The notes beneath the pieces were generated by a model that saw only the letters and a list, made by a program, of their open reading frames with translations, was not told where the DNA came from and searched no databases. From NCBI RefSeq assembly GCF_030247195.1, contig NC_080672.1, forward strand, positions 311,328,127 through 311,392,126: a stretch of 64,000 nt of DNA, given 5' to 3'. Position numbers and translations under genes: made by a program. Source of the stretch: Topomyia yanbarensis. Lineage: Eukaryota > Arthropoda > Insecta > Diptera > Culicidae. Shown here piece after piece: positions 45,501 to 55,111 of the stretch (position 1 is its first letter; each line of letters begins with the position of its first letter).

Positions 45501-46102
45501 TGTGTACAAAAACCTTTAAAATAAGTTATTCTGATATTACTGTGCATGACAAATCTTTTCTGTTGTTTATAAATAATAAAATTCAAATTTTGTCGAATGT
45601 TTCTAAATCTTAAAATAAAAAGTTGTTTTGAAGAAAATTTGAAAGAAATTTCGTCAATATCATTTAATAGCTCGATATGCTGCATACATACCTTCAACAA
45701 AATTGTATTAAATAACATTCTCAATAGCAGTTCTAAATATACATTGTCTCTTACTATACACCATACTGACTGCTAGCAGAATTCATTACTAAAATGATTG
45801 TATCAGAATACGCGATATTTCATGTTAGAAAATTGCCTCGAAGTTTTTAAACCTTCAAAGATGACGGTTTCGGGATTATGCCAATTTATCCGTAATAAAA
45901 GTTTTTGAATATATTTTCCGCTTTAAAACTTATATTATTTAACATTTAAAATATATTACAAAAGAAAGTTATATGTAAAGCTTCGAAAGCTATTCAATTA
46001 GTATACAATATTTTATCAAAGTTACAGGAAATTCTAGCATTTTCGCAAAATCATCGATTTTTATCAAAACACCCACCAAACCGAATTTTTGGCTACGCAA
46101 GC
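42505..46102. mobile_element. Diverged hAT-like copy related to 56.8-58.7 kb
   Basis: The left end (TTAAACCCTCTCCAAGCCAAA, then GATTGAG and TTGATGCTGAC) and the right end (CATCGATTTTTATCAAAACA, then GGCTACGC) match the termini of the intact hAT element at 56,766-58,682. The internal text at about 45,500-45,620 matches 57,730-57,830. It is longer than that copy, partly through a nested MITE at 42,738. The outermost bases are too decayed to fix a duplication. Confidence 0.65.
42738..43038. mobile_element. hAT-type MITE, TSD TCAGAATC
   Basis: 301 bp from CAGGGCCGGCGGAAA to TTTCGCCGCCCCTG, flanked by a perfect 8-bp duplication TCAGAATC (42,730-42,737 and 43,039-43,046). CTACCCACTCG words recur near both ends. 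It is inserted into a GTTTCGACTTCGTC-family repeat that itself lies in the older hAT-like copy. Confidence 0.88.
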
Positions 46103-47568
46103 TAACCGACATCATTCCATCTGAACTGGATCTATAATGGACATCTTGATGGCGCTATAGAAATCAAAAGAGAAAGCAAACTAGGAAGTTATTCATTGTT
46201 CGTCCTATTCAAAAATTGCCAAATCTGTGCATGACATGAGTCTACTTTTTTTGATTCAAATACTACTTCGCATATTTTCTGTATAGAAGCTGTAATTTGG
46301 ATAACTGTAGCACAAAATTTCCATACAGCAAAATGCATTTGCTCCATATAGGAGTGTGTGGAAAACATTCTTATAACGCTTAATATATTTTATTTATACT
46401 TTTACATTCGAAAATTTATTGTTTTACAGAGCATAATATTCAATCCGCGTGGATTGACTTTTTCTGTGGGCCACAGCTTAATTTCAGTGTTTGTAGGCAC
46501 GGCTCGCAGTGGGGACGACTGTGTGTGAATTTATCTGTCAAATTCGTCATCGTCCACTGGCTAACTATAATATTTAAAGAAAGAAGCCTATTAGAGGTTA
46601 TGTTGCAATAACTGTAGTTTTTAGTACAGTACTAGTGTACAATTGTTACATGCTAGTCGTGTGACTATCTGTGTTTGTGTTCGTCTTAGTATATATGACA
46701 TCTGGGTCAGAGAATGGATGGAGAACTGGCGTATATGATATATTTGTGAACTTCCTAGAATTGTCAATATATTGTGGATATTGTGGATATTGATTATAGC
46801 GTTATCACTCACGTGTTTTAAGTTGTTATACAAAATAAATTCTTTCGCCTGGGCCAATTTGTCGAATGTTGCCACGAAAATAGAGAACGAAAATTTACAA
46901 CAAATCTATTTTGTTTCTGTAATAAATCAAAAAAGTCACGCAACAACATATATGTTTTAAATCTATTGGTACCAATAATTGCTACATCAAACAACATCTG
47001 TTTGACCTCAAGGAAGTTAGTTGAAAAACTTTTCAAAAAGTAGTTATTGTTCCTCTAATTTTACGGTACATTTAGAAAACGCTCCACTTTTGTATAGACG
47101 GTCTAATTTTAGAACCACTGAACTAGAGATTCAGTTTGGAGAGTTAACCGTATCCGATTTACTCACTAAAACGAATCGACTCTTTTGACCGATTCAATGA
47201 CTCGTACTTTTAAAAATGATTGTTTGAGATAAACGAGAAAAAATCCAGGGCTTTAAGAAACGCTTTCGTGTTACACATATTTGAAGTAATTTTCTATCAT
47301 AGTTCCATTTTCAATAATTGACTCAATTCGTTTTATGTTTCTATTAGAGAGAATATTGACGTTGAAGTGAATCGCAGTTCTTTAAAAAAAGAATCGCGGT
47401 TCATTCAATCTTTTTGAAAAGATTCTTTTGATCGATTCGTGATTCATTCGCCCATCTCTCCCCTGAACACTGCAGCGGTCCTACAGTGACGCCGAAAATG
47501 AATCCACTCTCTATAATGTCCTCATTGTCAGTTCAAGGTCAAGTCCTCAATGTGGGCATGGAAATAAC
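46103..47568. other. Unassigned DNA with one MITE-like end
   Basis: About 47,150-47,456 carries GAATCGACTCTTTTGACCG and ends GATTCATTCGCCCAT, the inverted counterpart of the 21.6-kb repeat. A TTGTGGATA duplication lies near 46,775. Otherwise nothing recognised. Confidence 0.4.
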
Positions 47569-47825
47569 TCTAGAGAAAATTTACAATAGGACGTAAGTAA
47601 CAATAAGAGATTCTCTTTGGAGTCTTTCTCTTCTGTTCATTACTCGGCCATTTCAACATTTACTACTCTACTCTTTGCATAATATTCTAGTAAAAACCGT
47701 CGGCTTTCGATATGTACTGGAAAATTAGTGCAAAGTGTTGTAGTGACGTCGTAATAAACGAAAGAGAAAGTAAACAAAGAGAGGTTCTCAAAGTTCCTTA
47801 CGTCCTATTGAAAATTTTCTCTAGA
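47569..47825. mobile_element. TCTAGAGAAAATTT-ended MITE, copy 1
   Basis: 257 bp with ends TCTAGAGAAAATTT and AAATTTTCTCTAGA. The subterminal word ATAGGACGTAAGTAAC also appears in complement at the other end. It is the inverted homologue of 52,933-53,189. The duplication is at most 3 bp and not certain. Confidence 0.78.
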
Positions 47826-49560
47826 ACTGTTGTTTTTAAGGGGATCCTCATATAATTGTGGAAAAAAGTACCTAATGCTTAATAATTTTTTTTTTTGAGC
47901 CATAAAATGTCATGTGCGCTATTCTGCAAAATGTTTATTAAGGTTTCATCCATAAAATAAAAAATTTTGAGTTCAATGTGTCAACAATGGCGTCCAAAAT
48001 GGCGGCTTTCTCGAACCAATTTTTCGAATCTGCGGGCATTCTCGTGTTTAAACTATTCAACCAATCAACTTCGGGATTATCCCGCCTAAAAGAAGACAAC
48101 ATTCTCGGACGCAAAAAATCGCAATATTTTGATCATTAACATTTTGAGTTTTTGAGATAATTGTTCAATTAATGGTGCTTTTTACTCATTTGTAACAAAA
48201 ATTACTATCTTTCACGAAAAATTCCGCCATTTTATGAATAAAAAAACCCTCTTAATCAGTAAATTATCTGAAAAACTCATTTTCCACATAGAATTTATAT
48301 GAAAAGTTTGAAATAAATCGGTTAAGTAGATTTTGAATGGCAGGTGACACCGCAAATCGTGTTTTTTTTTCTAGAGACGCTCTACAAGAAAATTCATCAC
48401 CGTGCCGCTTGTGGATATTTTTGCATAAAAAAATTGCAGAATGTTATTGAAATGGTACGCTAATATTCTCTTCTGCAAGCGAAGTTCACTGAAGTAACTT
48501 ACTGCCGTTCTAAGCATAATTGTCCCATGTATATAGGGCATCCCATAGAACATGGGACAAATATGCTTTTAACGGCAGCTTACCTGAAGACATAATTTAA
48601 CATGTATCAAAATTCCTATAAGCTACCATATCTAAGTTCACGTTCACTGATTAACTTTTTTTTACAGTCTAATTCATTGAAACCCTGCTAAATTCTGCAG
48701 AGATATTGAATGTTTTTACTATAACTTACTTAACCGATTCTATCGTAATTAGGTTTTTCTTGCAATGTGATTTCTTCGGCCGAATCAAAAATTAATTTTG
48801 AAGGAAATTTCAAAGTAATAGTTTTAAAAAATCATTGTTAAGTAAAAACTACTTTTGGGAGTGTTTCATAGTTCCACAATTTACTAAAATATTGACTTTA
48901 GCAACGTGTTTTGGAATAGGATTGTCTAGAACTTTGCACGTTAATTTTAATTTAAACAATAAATATCGCAATACTAGGTGAACTAACCATTGGCATATCA
49001 ATGTCAAAGACAGACGCCCTTTCCGAAATCATTCCCGAAGACACCATAAAGCTGAAATAATTATATTTACAAGATATTGAATTAACTTTGACAAATTTTC
49101 AACAGTTTTGGACTACGGTGCGTCGTTTATTTTTCTTTCAAGAGACAGTGATAGATCATCACTGTCGTGCTATCTGATACCAAACGCTGAGTTAAATATG
49201 AAATTTTACTGAATTTTGAAATCACTATAAAGTGGCATTTTCCGAACTTTGCTCCACTTTACTGAATTTGCTACCAGTTGTTTGTAGAAATTGATGCCTT
49301 GTTTCAGTATATTATGTAAATCCAATCGTAAGTGCTTATTTTCACGTTCTCCTCACAAGTGCATGAAGTTTTTTTTGCATTCTCCGCGCGCTTCCGATAT
49401 CTGACCTGGTTCCACGTAAGATTTTAATTAATTATCTCGCCGCTGCTAAAAGCCACCAAACGTCATTTTAAAGATACTGCCCGCCTCTTGCAAAACGTAC
49501 CCTCAGGGGCCAGACACAAATTGAACGACCACGACGCAGCCTCGACACAGAAAGAAAAAC
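47826..49560. other. AT-rich repeats, no gene
   Basis: 48,240-48,450 matches 18,395-18,560 (GTTTGAAATAAATCG, then TTTTTGCAT and CAGAATGTTATTG). A GCATAATTGTCCCATGTATA / GGGACAAATATGC inverted pair lies near 48,513-48,573. The rest is unassigned. Confidence 0.4.
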
Positions 49561-50333
49561 CTTAAAGTGAATAATTACTCATTGAATCCGCCTTATACCT
49601 GCGTTTACATCGACAATTATAACGAACGATTCGATGGAAAAGCGCGTGTAACTTTGATAATGTCTGGGAATCGTGTGCCTGTTGGCCATTGTCGAGAAAC
49701 GCCTAGTGAACTCCTCTCGCCATCTGGCCATCGATTTGAGAATAAAAGGACCAATTACTATGATTTTAAATGTTTTCCATTTCATTCCGAATTATATGAT
49801 TAGACCCGGATTATTTCAAACTAACAAATACTAATTATCGTCTTCTTATTTTTTTTTCTCTATATCATTCCAGGTTTTACGCATCGAGGAAAATGCTAGC
49901 CTGATTAAACAAACAGCGGCTCCCGCGTTGATAGGCCAGCTTGCGCTGGAACCAATTTTCCTCTCGTGCAGCCATAGATAAGTACAGCAACGAAAGTAAA
50001 GGTAGTTGTAATAACAGTGTTCACCAGAGAGCTAGAAGCCCTCCGGAGCAGCAGGTTATTTTGCAGCTGATCTTGAAAATAATTAACCTTTTTCACAAAA
50101 GGGTCAGTCCACATCCACGACGCGTGAAAGTAAACCGCGCGCGTAGAAGATAAGCAGGTTGCAGTTGTTGTGACCTAGAAAGATTCGCGCAAACCTTATA
50201 GTAACCAAGCGTATGGTGGTGGCAGCTGTCGGAAATTGAAGCAGAAAATCAGTTCTTATGATCGTTCCGGGCAGTAGTGGAGCGTCTCCTGCAGCACCCG
50301 TTCGAAGACTGCGAACCACCCAGCCGCGTCAGC
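49561..50333 (+). other. Region upstream of the 50.3-kb exon
   Basis: Less AT-rich than most of the window. Contains a 78-codon frame (49567-49803) without a known domain, and a polypyrimidine tract with AG at about 49,873 that could end an intron. It may be the untranslated leader of the gene at 50,334. No TATA box was chosen with confidence. Confidence 0.3.
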
Positions 50334-50468
50334 ATGAGTACAAACTCGCCCGGAACGCCGAAGAAGTGCCGGCTCATACTGCAGCAATGCTTGGCGATAC
50401 AGCTCACCAAGCCCGGCAATCCGCCGGAGGATTTCTGGATGTACGATAGCGGTTATACGATATTTCAG
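50334..50468 (+). CDS. Probable first coding exon of a host gene
   Basis: An ATG in good context (GTCAGCATG) opens 45 codons that end exactly at CAG before GTGAGT, a strong splice donor in phase 0. Coding-like composition (about 55 percent G+C) sets it apart from the AT-rich surroundings. The peptide runs from MSTNSPGTPKKCR through LQQCLAIQLTKP to YDSGYTIFQ. An upstream ATG in the same frame (50277) would add 19 residues. The upstream DNA has an acceptor-like tract (TCTATATCATTCCAG, ending about 49,873) that may begin a 5' untranslated exon. I do not recognise the family securely; the LQQCL start faintly recalls DTD2-type tRNA deacylases, which is speculation. No second exon was found in the window. 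Confidence 0.5.
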
Positions 50469-50907
50469 GTGAGTCAGAGTAAACTTGAACGGCAATGGAA
50501 ACGATGGGATGCACTTTAAATGAACAAGAATAATTTGCATAATCAGAGATTTTCTAAATTTATTTAGGTATCACTTACACTTACACTTATACCGTTCAAC
50601 CAATGCAATCGACTGCCTCTGTGTTTTTAATGAAAAAGCGGCCTATTTTTTCGATTGTATTGTTTCCCGTCAGAACTAACACCTCCTTTTCTTTTTTTAT
50701 TACGGAACTTTAAGCATGTATTTGGAAATTTGAGATTGCGGGTTTCGGCAGCACTATTTTGCATTTTCACTACATATTGAATTACCGCCAACACTGTAAA
50801 TAAATGGACCGTATTCAAGAATGTTCGAGAACAATCGCGGTGATGATATTTATTAATCGATTTGATTTTCATTCTAATTTGGGCCACATTCCACATTTTT
50901 ACACATA

Positions 50908-51864
50908 GGGGAGCCCGGGACTAGTTGGCGGTTGGGGTAAGTTGGCGGAATTCCCCTTTCTCCGTTTCTATTAGACATAAAGCGCTGTTTCTCATTGTGA
51001 ACCTCAAGTAATATGAAACGCATTATCCAATGTGTTTTGTTGCGAAACTATTTGTTTTGTAGAAGCTGTGGACGATATTGTGTTTTTGAGCATACTTTGT
51101 AAATTTTCTTTATTTTAAACAGTTTGTAAAATTTAAGGTAGTTTTCAATCTGTTCCCAGAATGATTATATTTTTCGATAGTACGTGAAAAGAGCTTTCAG
51201 TATCCGTATAGATATTACACCTATCTATACACAAAAGTATTTTTTTAAATCCTTTCTCATAAAATATGCTGTTGGGGTAAGTTGGCGGTGACGCACACGG
51301 GGCAAGTTGGTGGTACTATTTACAGTGCAAAAATATTCATAAAATACTTTCATTTCTGGAATTCACTCCAAAGTAAGAGAAACTTTTTCTTGTGTCTCTC
51401 GTAAATGCAGGGGACAATTATTTCGATCAATCGTCTGAAAGATTTCGAAAATTTTCATTCCAACATGGAGTACGCGTCGAAGTCAAAAATGACGGGGTAT
51501 TGAGATGGAAATATAATGATAAGTGTCGAATAATATATAGCTTTATTAAAAAGACAATCGGCACATTTAATAAGGACCACTGACGTAATAGAATTTCCAT
51601 TTGATTGCTTATTTTCTGGCATTCCGCCAACTTACCCCATACATACCGCCAACTAACCCCGGGGCTGGGGTAAGTTGGCGGTATTTCCGCGTCACATATT
51701 TTTGCCTCTAGAAATGAAGACGAAGTATCAAACATTTTCATAAAATTCAGAGATGTTCCCAACAGTCTGTCCTTTCATGCAACGTGTTCTATTTTTCAAT
51801 CAACAAAAATCAAAGCGGTAAAAAATAAAAACTGAAAACACCGCCAACTAGCCCCGGTCTCCCC
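50908..51864. mobile_element. TA-flanked GGGG-terminated element, copy 2
   Basis: 957 bp from GGGGAGCCCGGGACTAGTTG to CAACTAGCCCCGGTCTCCCC, with TA on both sides (50,906-07 and 51,865-66). The word TAAGTTGGCGG or its complement occurs about eight times, concentrated at both ends and in the middle. It has no transposase. A 111-codon minus frame (51427-51762) lies inside it without a recognised domain. Confidence 0.78.
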
Positions 51865-51866
51865 TA

Positions 51867-52560
51867 CATAACATTTTAGTAAATTCGAATATAATCTGAT
51901 TCGAAGAACCAAATTCATTGTGTGAAACCTGTTCCTGCACACTCAGCCAGCATCCTTATTCTTGACTCACTGAATTAATATATAACGACAAAGATAAAGT
52001 TAAATATACCCCGCAACGTTACCCCCTATAACAGTCTTATTCAACCTCGTTTGAAATACACTGCCTTTGAGAGATATATAAAAATACCCAGATTGAAAAA
52101 AAAATTATCACAATTACACTGATTCTACTTAAACTATACCATTTTGGCTGTCTCATCTAACTTTCTTTCAAAAATTGATGTAATGACTGATAAATTAACT
52201 TCCTAGTGAAAAACCTCAAATGGAATAACTCTCCTTTAATTTTTATAAATTTAGACTATCTCTCAATCCCTTTTTGTCTATTCGTTTATATGGTAGTTTG
52301 GTATTTTCAGTGCCGCCAAATAACTTCCGAATATTCTTCAGTTCACTTTCGTTAGATATGTTACCCTCGTTAATACTTTCGTCACTGCTGGAGTTTCGTT
52401 GTTTGTGTTATGTTTTTTAGTTTTATGAATTCGTGTTCCGACTTCCTTCTTGTTTACTTCTTCGTTGGTAGATCTGCACGTCGGTTTAGAAATACTGAAT
52501 GCATGCGTTGTTCCATTTCATTCCGGATTATAGGAATATTCGATGCTGATTAACCCTAGA
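51867..52560. other. Unassigned AT-rich DNA
   Basis: No repeat ends, no open frame of note. Confidence 0.45.
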
Positions 52561-52721
52561 ACGGTTTTGTGGGGTACATTTGTTCCCCAGAGCTATTTGC
52601 AATCCCTGTTATTCCGTAATGGTTTATTTTAACTGCAAGCAATCTTTATCATAAATCAATTTGATTATTTTAAGTGCAAGCAATCTTTATCATAGTGTAC
52701 AAATGTACCCAACAAAACCGT
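52561..52721. mobile_element. Short TIR element, ACGGTTTTGT ends
   Basis: 161 bp. ACGGTTTTGTGGGGTACATT at the left pairs with AATGTACCCAACAAAACCGT at the right. The centre repeats GCAAGCAATCTTTATCAT twice. No duplication was fixed. Confidence 0.72.
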
Positions 52722-52932
52722 TTACGTTAGTGTCTTATCATGTGTATATAATTCGGAAAATTTATTTTGACCTGTTTTTGAATAATTTATTACTTATTCA
52801 AAATTCAATGTAATAATCTTCACAACGTCGTATAGATGGTCAAAATCGGTTAGAAACTACCGGAGTTATAGCAATATTAAGGAAAAAGGGAATTTTGTCG
52901 TTTTTTAAAGACTTGTTCTATAAAAAATGAAA

Positions 52933-53189
52933 TCTAGAGAAAATTTTCAATACGACATAAGTAACATTGAGAGCCTCTCTTTGTTTACTTTCTCTTTCGT
53001 TTATTACGACGTCATTACAACACTTTGCACTAATTTTCCAGTACATATCGAAAGCCGACGGTTTTTACTAGAATATTATGCAAAGAGTAGAGTAGTAAAT
53101 GTTGAAATGGCCGAGTAATGAACAGAAGAGAAAGACCCCAAAGAGAATCTCTCATTGTTACTTACGTCCTATTGAAAATTTTCTCTAGA
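52933..53189. mobile_element. TCTAGAGAAAATTT-ended MITE, copy 2 (inverted)
   Basis: 257 bp, the same family and length as 47,569-47,825 in opposite orientation, with high similarity throughout by eye. The 63-codon frame across it is therefore a repeat and not a gene. Confidence 0.78.
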
Positions 53190-53430
53190 AATATTATATA
53201 ATAAACTCGGTACGCGTCCCCCAGAGATTGGCGTCTACTTCTCAGCACAGCTCCTTATAGCAAACTGGCTTGCTAAGCTTGATCTCCCATTTAAAAGCGG
53301 CCCTAGTTTCCCGAAATGTCGCCTTGCGCTCCCCTCTTAGATTTTGCTCTTCGAGGCCGCCTGCTGGCTCTGAGACATGCAGCATGTAGCGCATCGAGCG
53401 ACTAATTTAAAGCGATTAAAGCGCGACTCA

Positions 53431-53643
53431 GACGATACATCAGCTTCCGTCAACGTCAACGGAACGTCACCGTTCCGTCAGGATAAGTTAAATACTTTTC
53501 TCTTGCGCCTGTTCACACGTGCCGTACGTCAAAACGTTCCGTGCCGTTGATGTTGTGTGTGAATGCCTCCATTCAACTGCATGTAACTTATCCTGACGGA
53601 ACGGTGACGTTCCGTTGACGTTGATGGAAGTTGATGTATCGTC
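53431..53643. mobile_element. Palindromic MITE, tandem copy 1
   Basis: 213 bp. GACGATACATCAGCTTCCGT at the left and its partner ending TTGATGTATCGTC at the right have arms of about 58 bp, including GGAACGTCACCGTTCCGTC. A second copy follows after 15 bp. Confidence 0.82.
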
Positions 53644-53658
53644 TGAATCGTCCTTAAA

Positions 53659-53852
53659 ACGATACATCAGCTTCCGTCAACGGAACGTAACCGTTCCGTC
53701 AGAATAAGTTTCATACTTTTCTCTTGTGCCCGTTCACATGTGCCGTACGTCAAAACGTTCCATGCCGTTGATGTTGTCTGTGAATGTTACCATTTAACTG
53801 TATGTAACTAATCTTGACGTTCCGTACCGGTGACGGAAGCCTGATGTATCGT
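53659..53852. mobile_element. Palindromic MITE, tandem copy 2
   Basis: 194 bp, the same family and orientation as copy 1. The right arm is shortened and reads GTACCGGTGACGGAAGCCTG before TGTATCGT. The inner text (CTTGTGCCCGTTCACATGTG) matches copy 1 with few changes, so one copy was duplicated, or two inserted side by side. Confidence 0.8.
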
Positions 53853-53941
53853 GTGATTTGTACTTTACCCAGTAAGCTGTACGCCGTCTTCTACTGCGTG
53901 ACTAGTTTTCGCGGCATTGTAACGTCACAAGCCGTCGCAGT

Positions 53942-54200
53942 CAGGGTTACCATATTCACAGATTTTTCTGTAATGTCACAGATTTTTTTTCATAATTTTT
54001 GATCACAGATTCTTTTTTACAGATGACAGATTTTTGGAATTTTGATGAAAATTTCACAGATTTTTGGAATTACTGTGATTTTTTACAGATTTTTTGGAAA
54101 TTTATCACAGATTCCCACAGATTTTTTTCCCATTTTTAGTCATCACAGATGGTAAAAAGATTTTTTTGACCGAAACACAGATTTCAATGTGGCATCCCTG
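53942..54200. mobile_element. hAT-type MITE, CACAGATTTTT-word family
   Basis: 259 bp from CAGGGTTACCATATTC to GTGGCATCCCTG with a perfect 8-bp duplication GTCGCAGT (53,934-53,941 and 54,201-54,208). The interior repeats ACAGATTTTT about ten times. The ends resemble the GAAGACA-word MITEs at 5.5 and 6.9 kb, while the interior is unrelated. Confidence 0.88.
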
Positions 54201-54208
54201 GTCGCAGT

Positions 54209-54600
54209 CCTTCTTGTTGGTTCAGTCTCATCTTCGTTCTTGGTCACACTGTCCGGCCGAAATGCCTGCTTTCGTCTTCCACTTTAGCTTGCCGGTCGTC
54301 GTTATCCGTGCAGCAGCAGGGTTCCGTTGGCCAATGCGGAATCACCTGAGAATGGTCGCTATGGGGATGCTTCTCGCACACTCTCCAGTCCATGTTCGCC
54401 GTCAGTGAAGAACTACAGAATGTGACGGAATTTCTCTCGGTACCGATATCCGTTTCATGGACCAATTAGCTCCCAATTTTGTCACGATACCAGGAACCAT
54501 TTAGCTCCCCGCTTCGCCATGATCTACTCGTTGTAGTTATCCAACCCCCCCCCCCCCCCCACACCGCCCACACGCCACTACGCCACTGAATCAATCAATG
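54209..54600. other. Less AT-rich stretch ending in poly-C
   Basis: Overlapping 104-codon plus and 73-codon minus frames (54094-54465) cancel as evidence. A C homopolymer of 16-17 bp near 54,545 is followed by ACGCCACTACGCCACTG, which looks like a right end of a GGCGTAGC-type hAT element, but no left end was found. Confidence 0.35.
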
Positions 54601-54654
54601 TACTCGGGGCATTAGTAGAACATTATTGATTGATTTGCATGAAGATTTTTCCAA

Positions 54655-54925
54655 CGGTGTGGGAAAAAACTGCTTTTTTCGTTTTCCAAGATGACTACTT
54701 TCCTAAGCTCTCTGTTGAACCTTAAGGTTGGATAGAGAATGGGCAAAAATCGAAAACGAAAAAAAGCAGTTTTTTTTCACTCCGTGTGTTAGATCTTCAT
54801 AAAAATAAATCAGCTTATGTAGAACGTTGTTACAGTACTGCTGATTGATCTTTATGAAGATCTAACACACGGTGTGTGCTTTTTTCGTTTTTGATTTTAG
54901 CGTTTTCTCTGTTCCACCTTAAGAA
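54655..54925. repeat. Two adjoining imperfect hairpins
   Basis: AACTGCTTTTTTCGTTTTC pairs with GAAAACGAAAAAAAGCAGTT across about 70 bp, and CCGTGTGTTAGATCTTCAT pairs with ATGAAGATCTAACACACGG. Parts of the first stem recur after the second (GCTTTTTTCGTTTTTGATTT). Confidence 0.65.
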
Positions 54926-55111
54926 AAAGTAAGAAATGTTTTGAACTAAATATTCATTCCAAAACCCTAATTATGTACCTGAGAATCCCTCATTTCTGTA
55001 ATACTTCAGAAATTGATGTTATCTTCTGCTCTCTTTGTTTTTTTTACTGCTTTTCTTTATTTAGTTGATTTTTTCTAGTTTTACGTTAGTCTTTGATTGA
55101 CTATTGAAATA

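Noticed and set aside
54541..54590. Right end of another CAGTGGCGTAG-type hAT element after the poly-C run
   Set aside because: The ACGCCACTG text is suggestive, but no left terminus or duplication was found.
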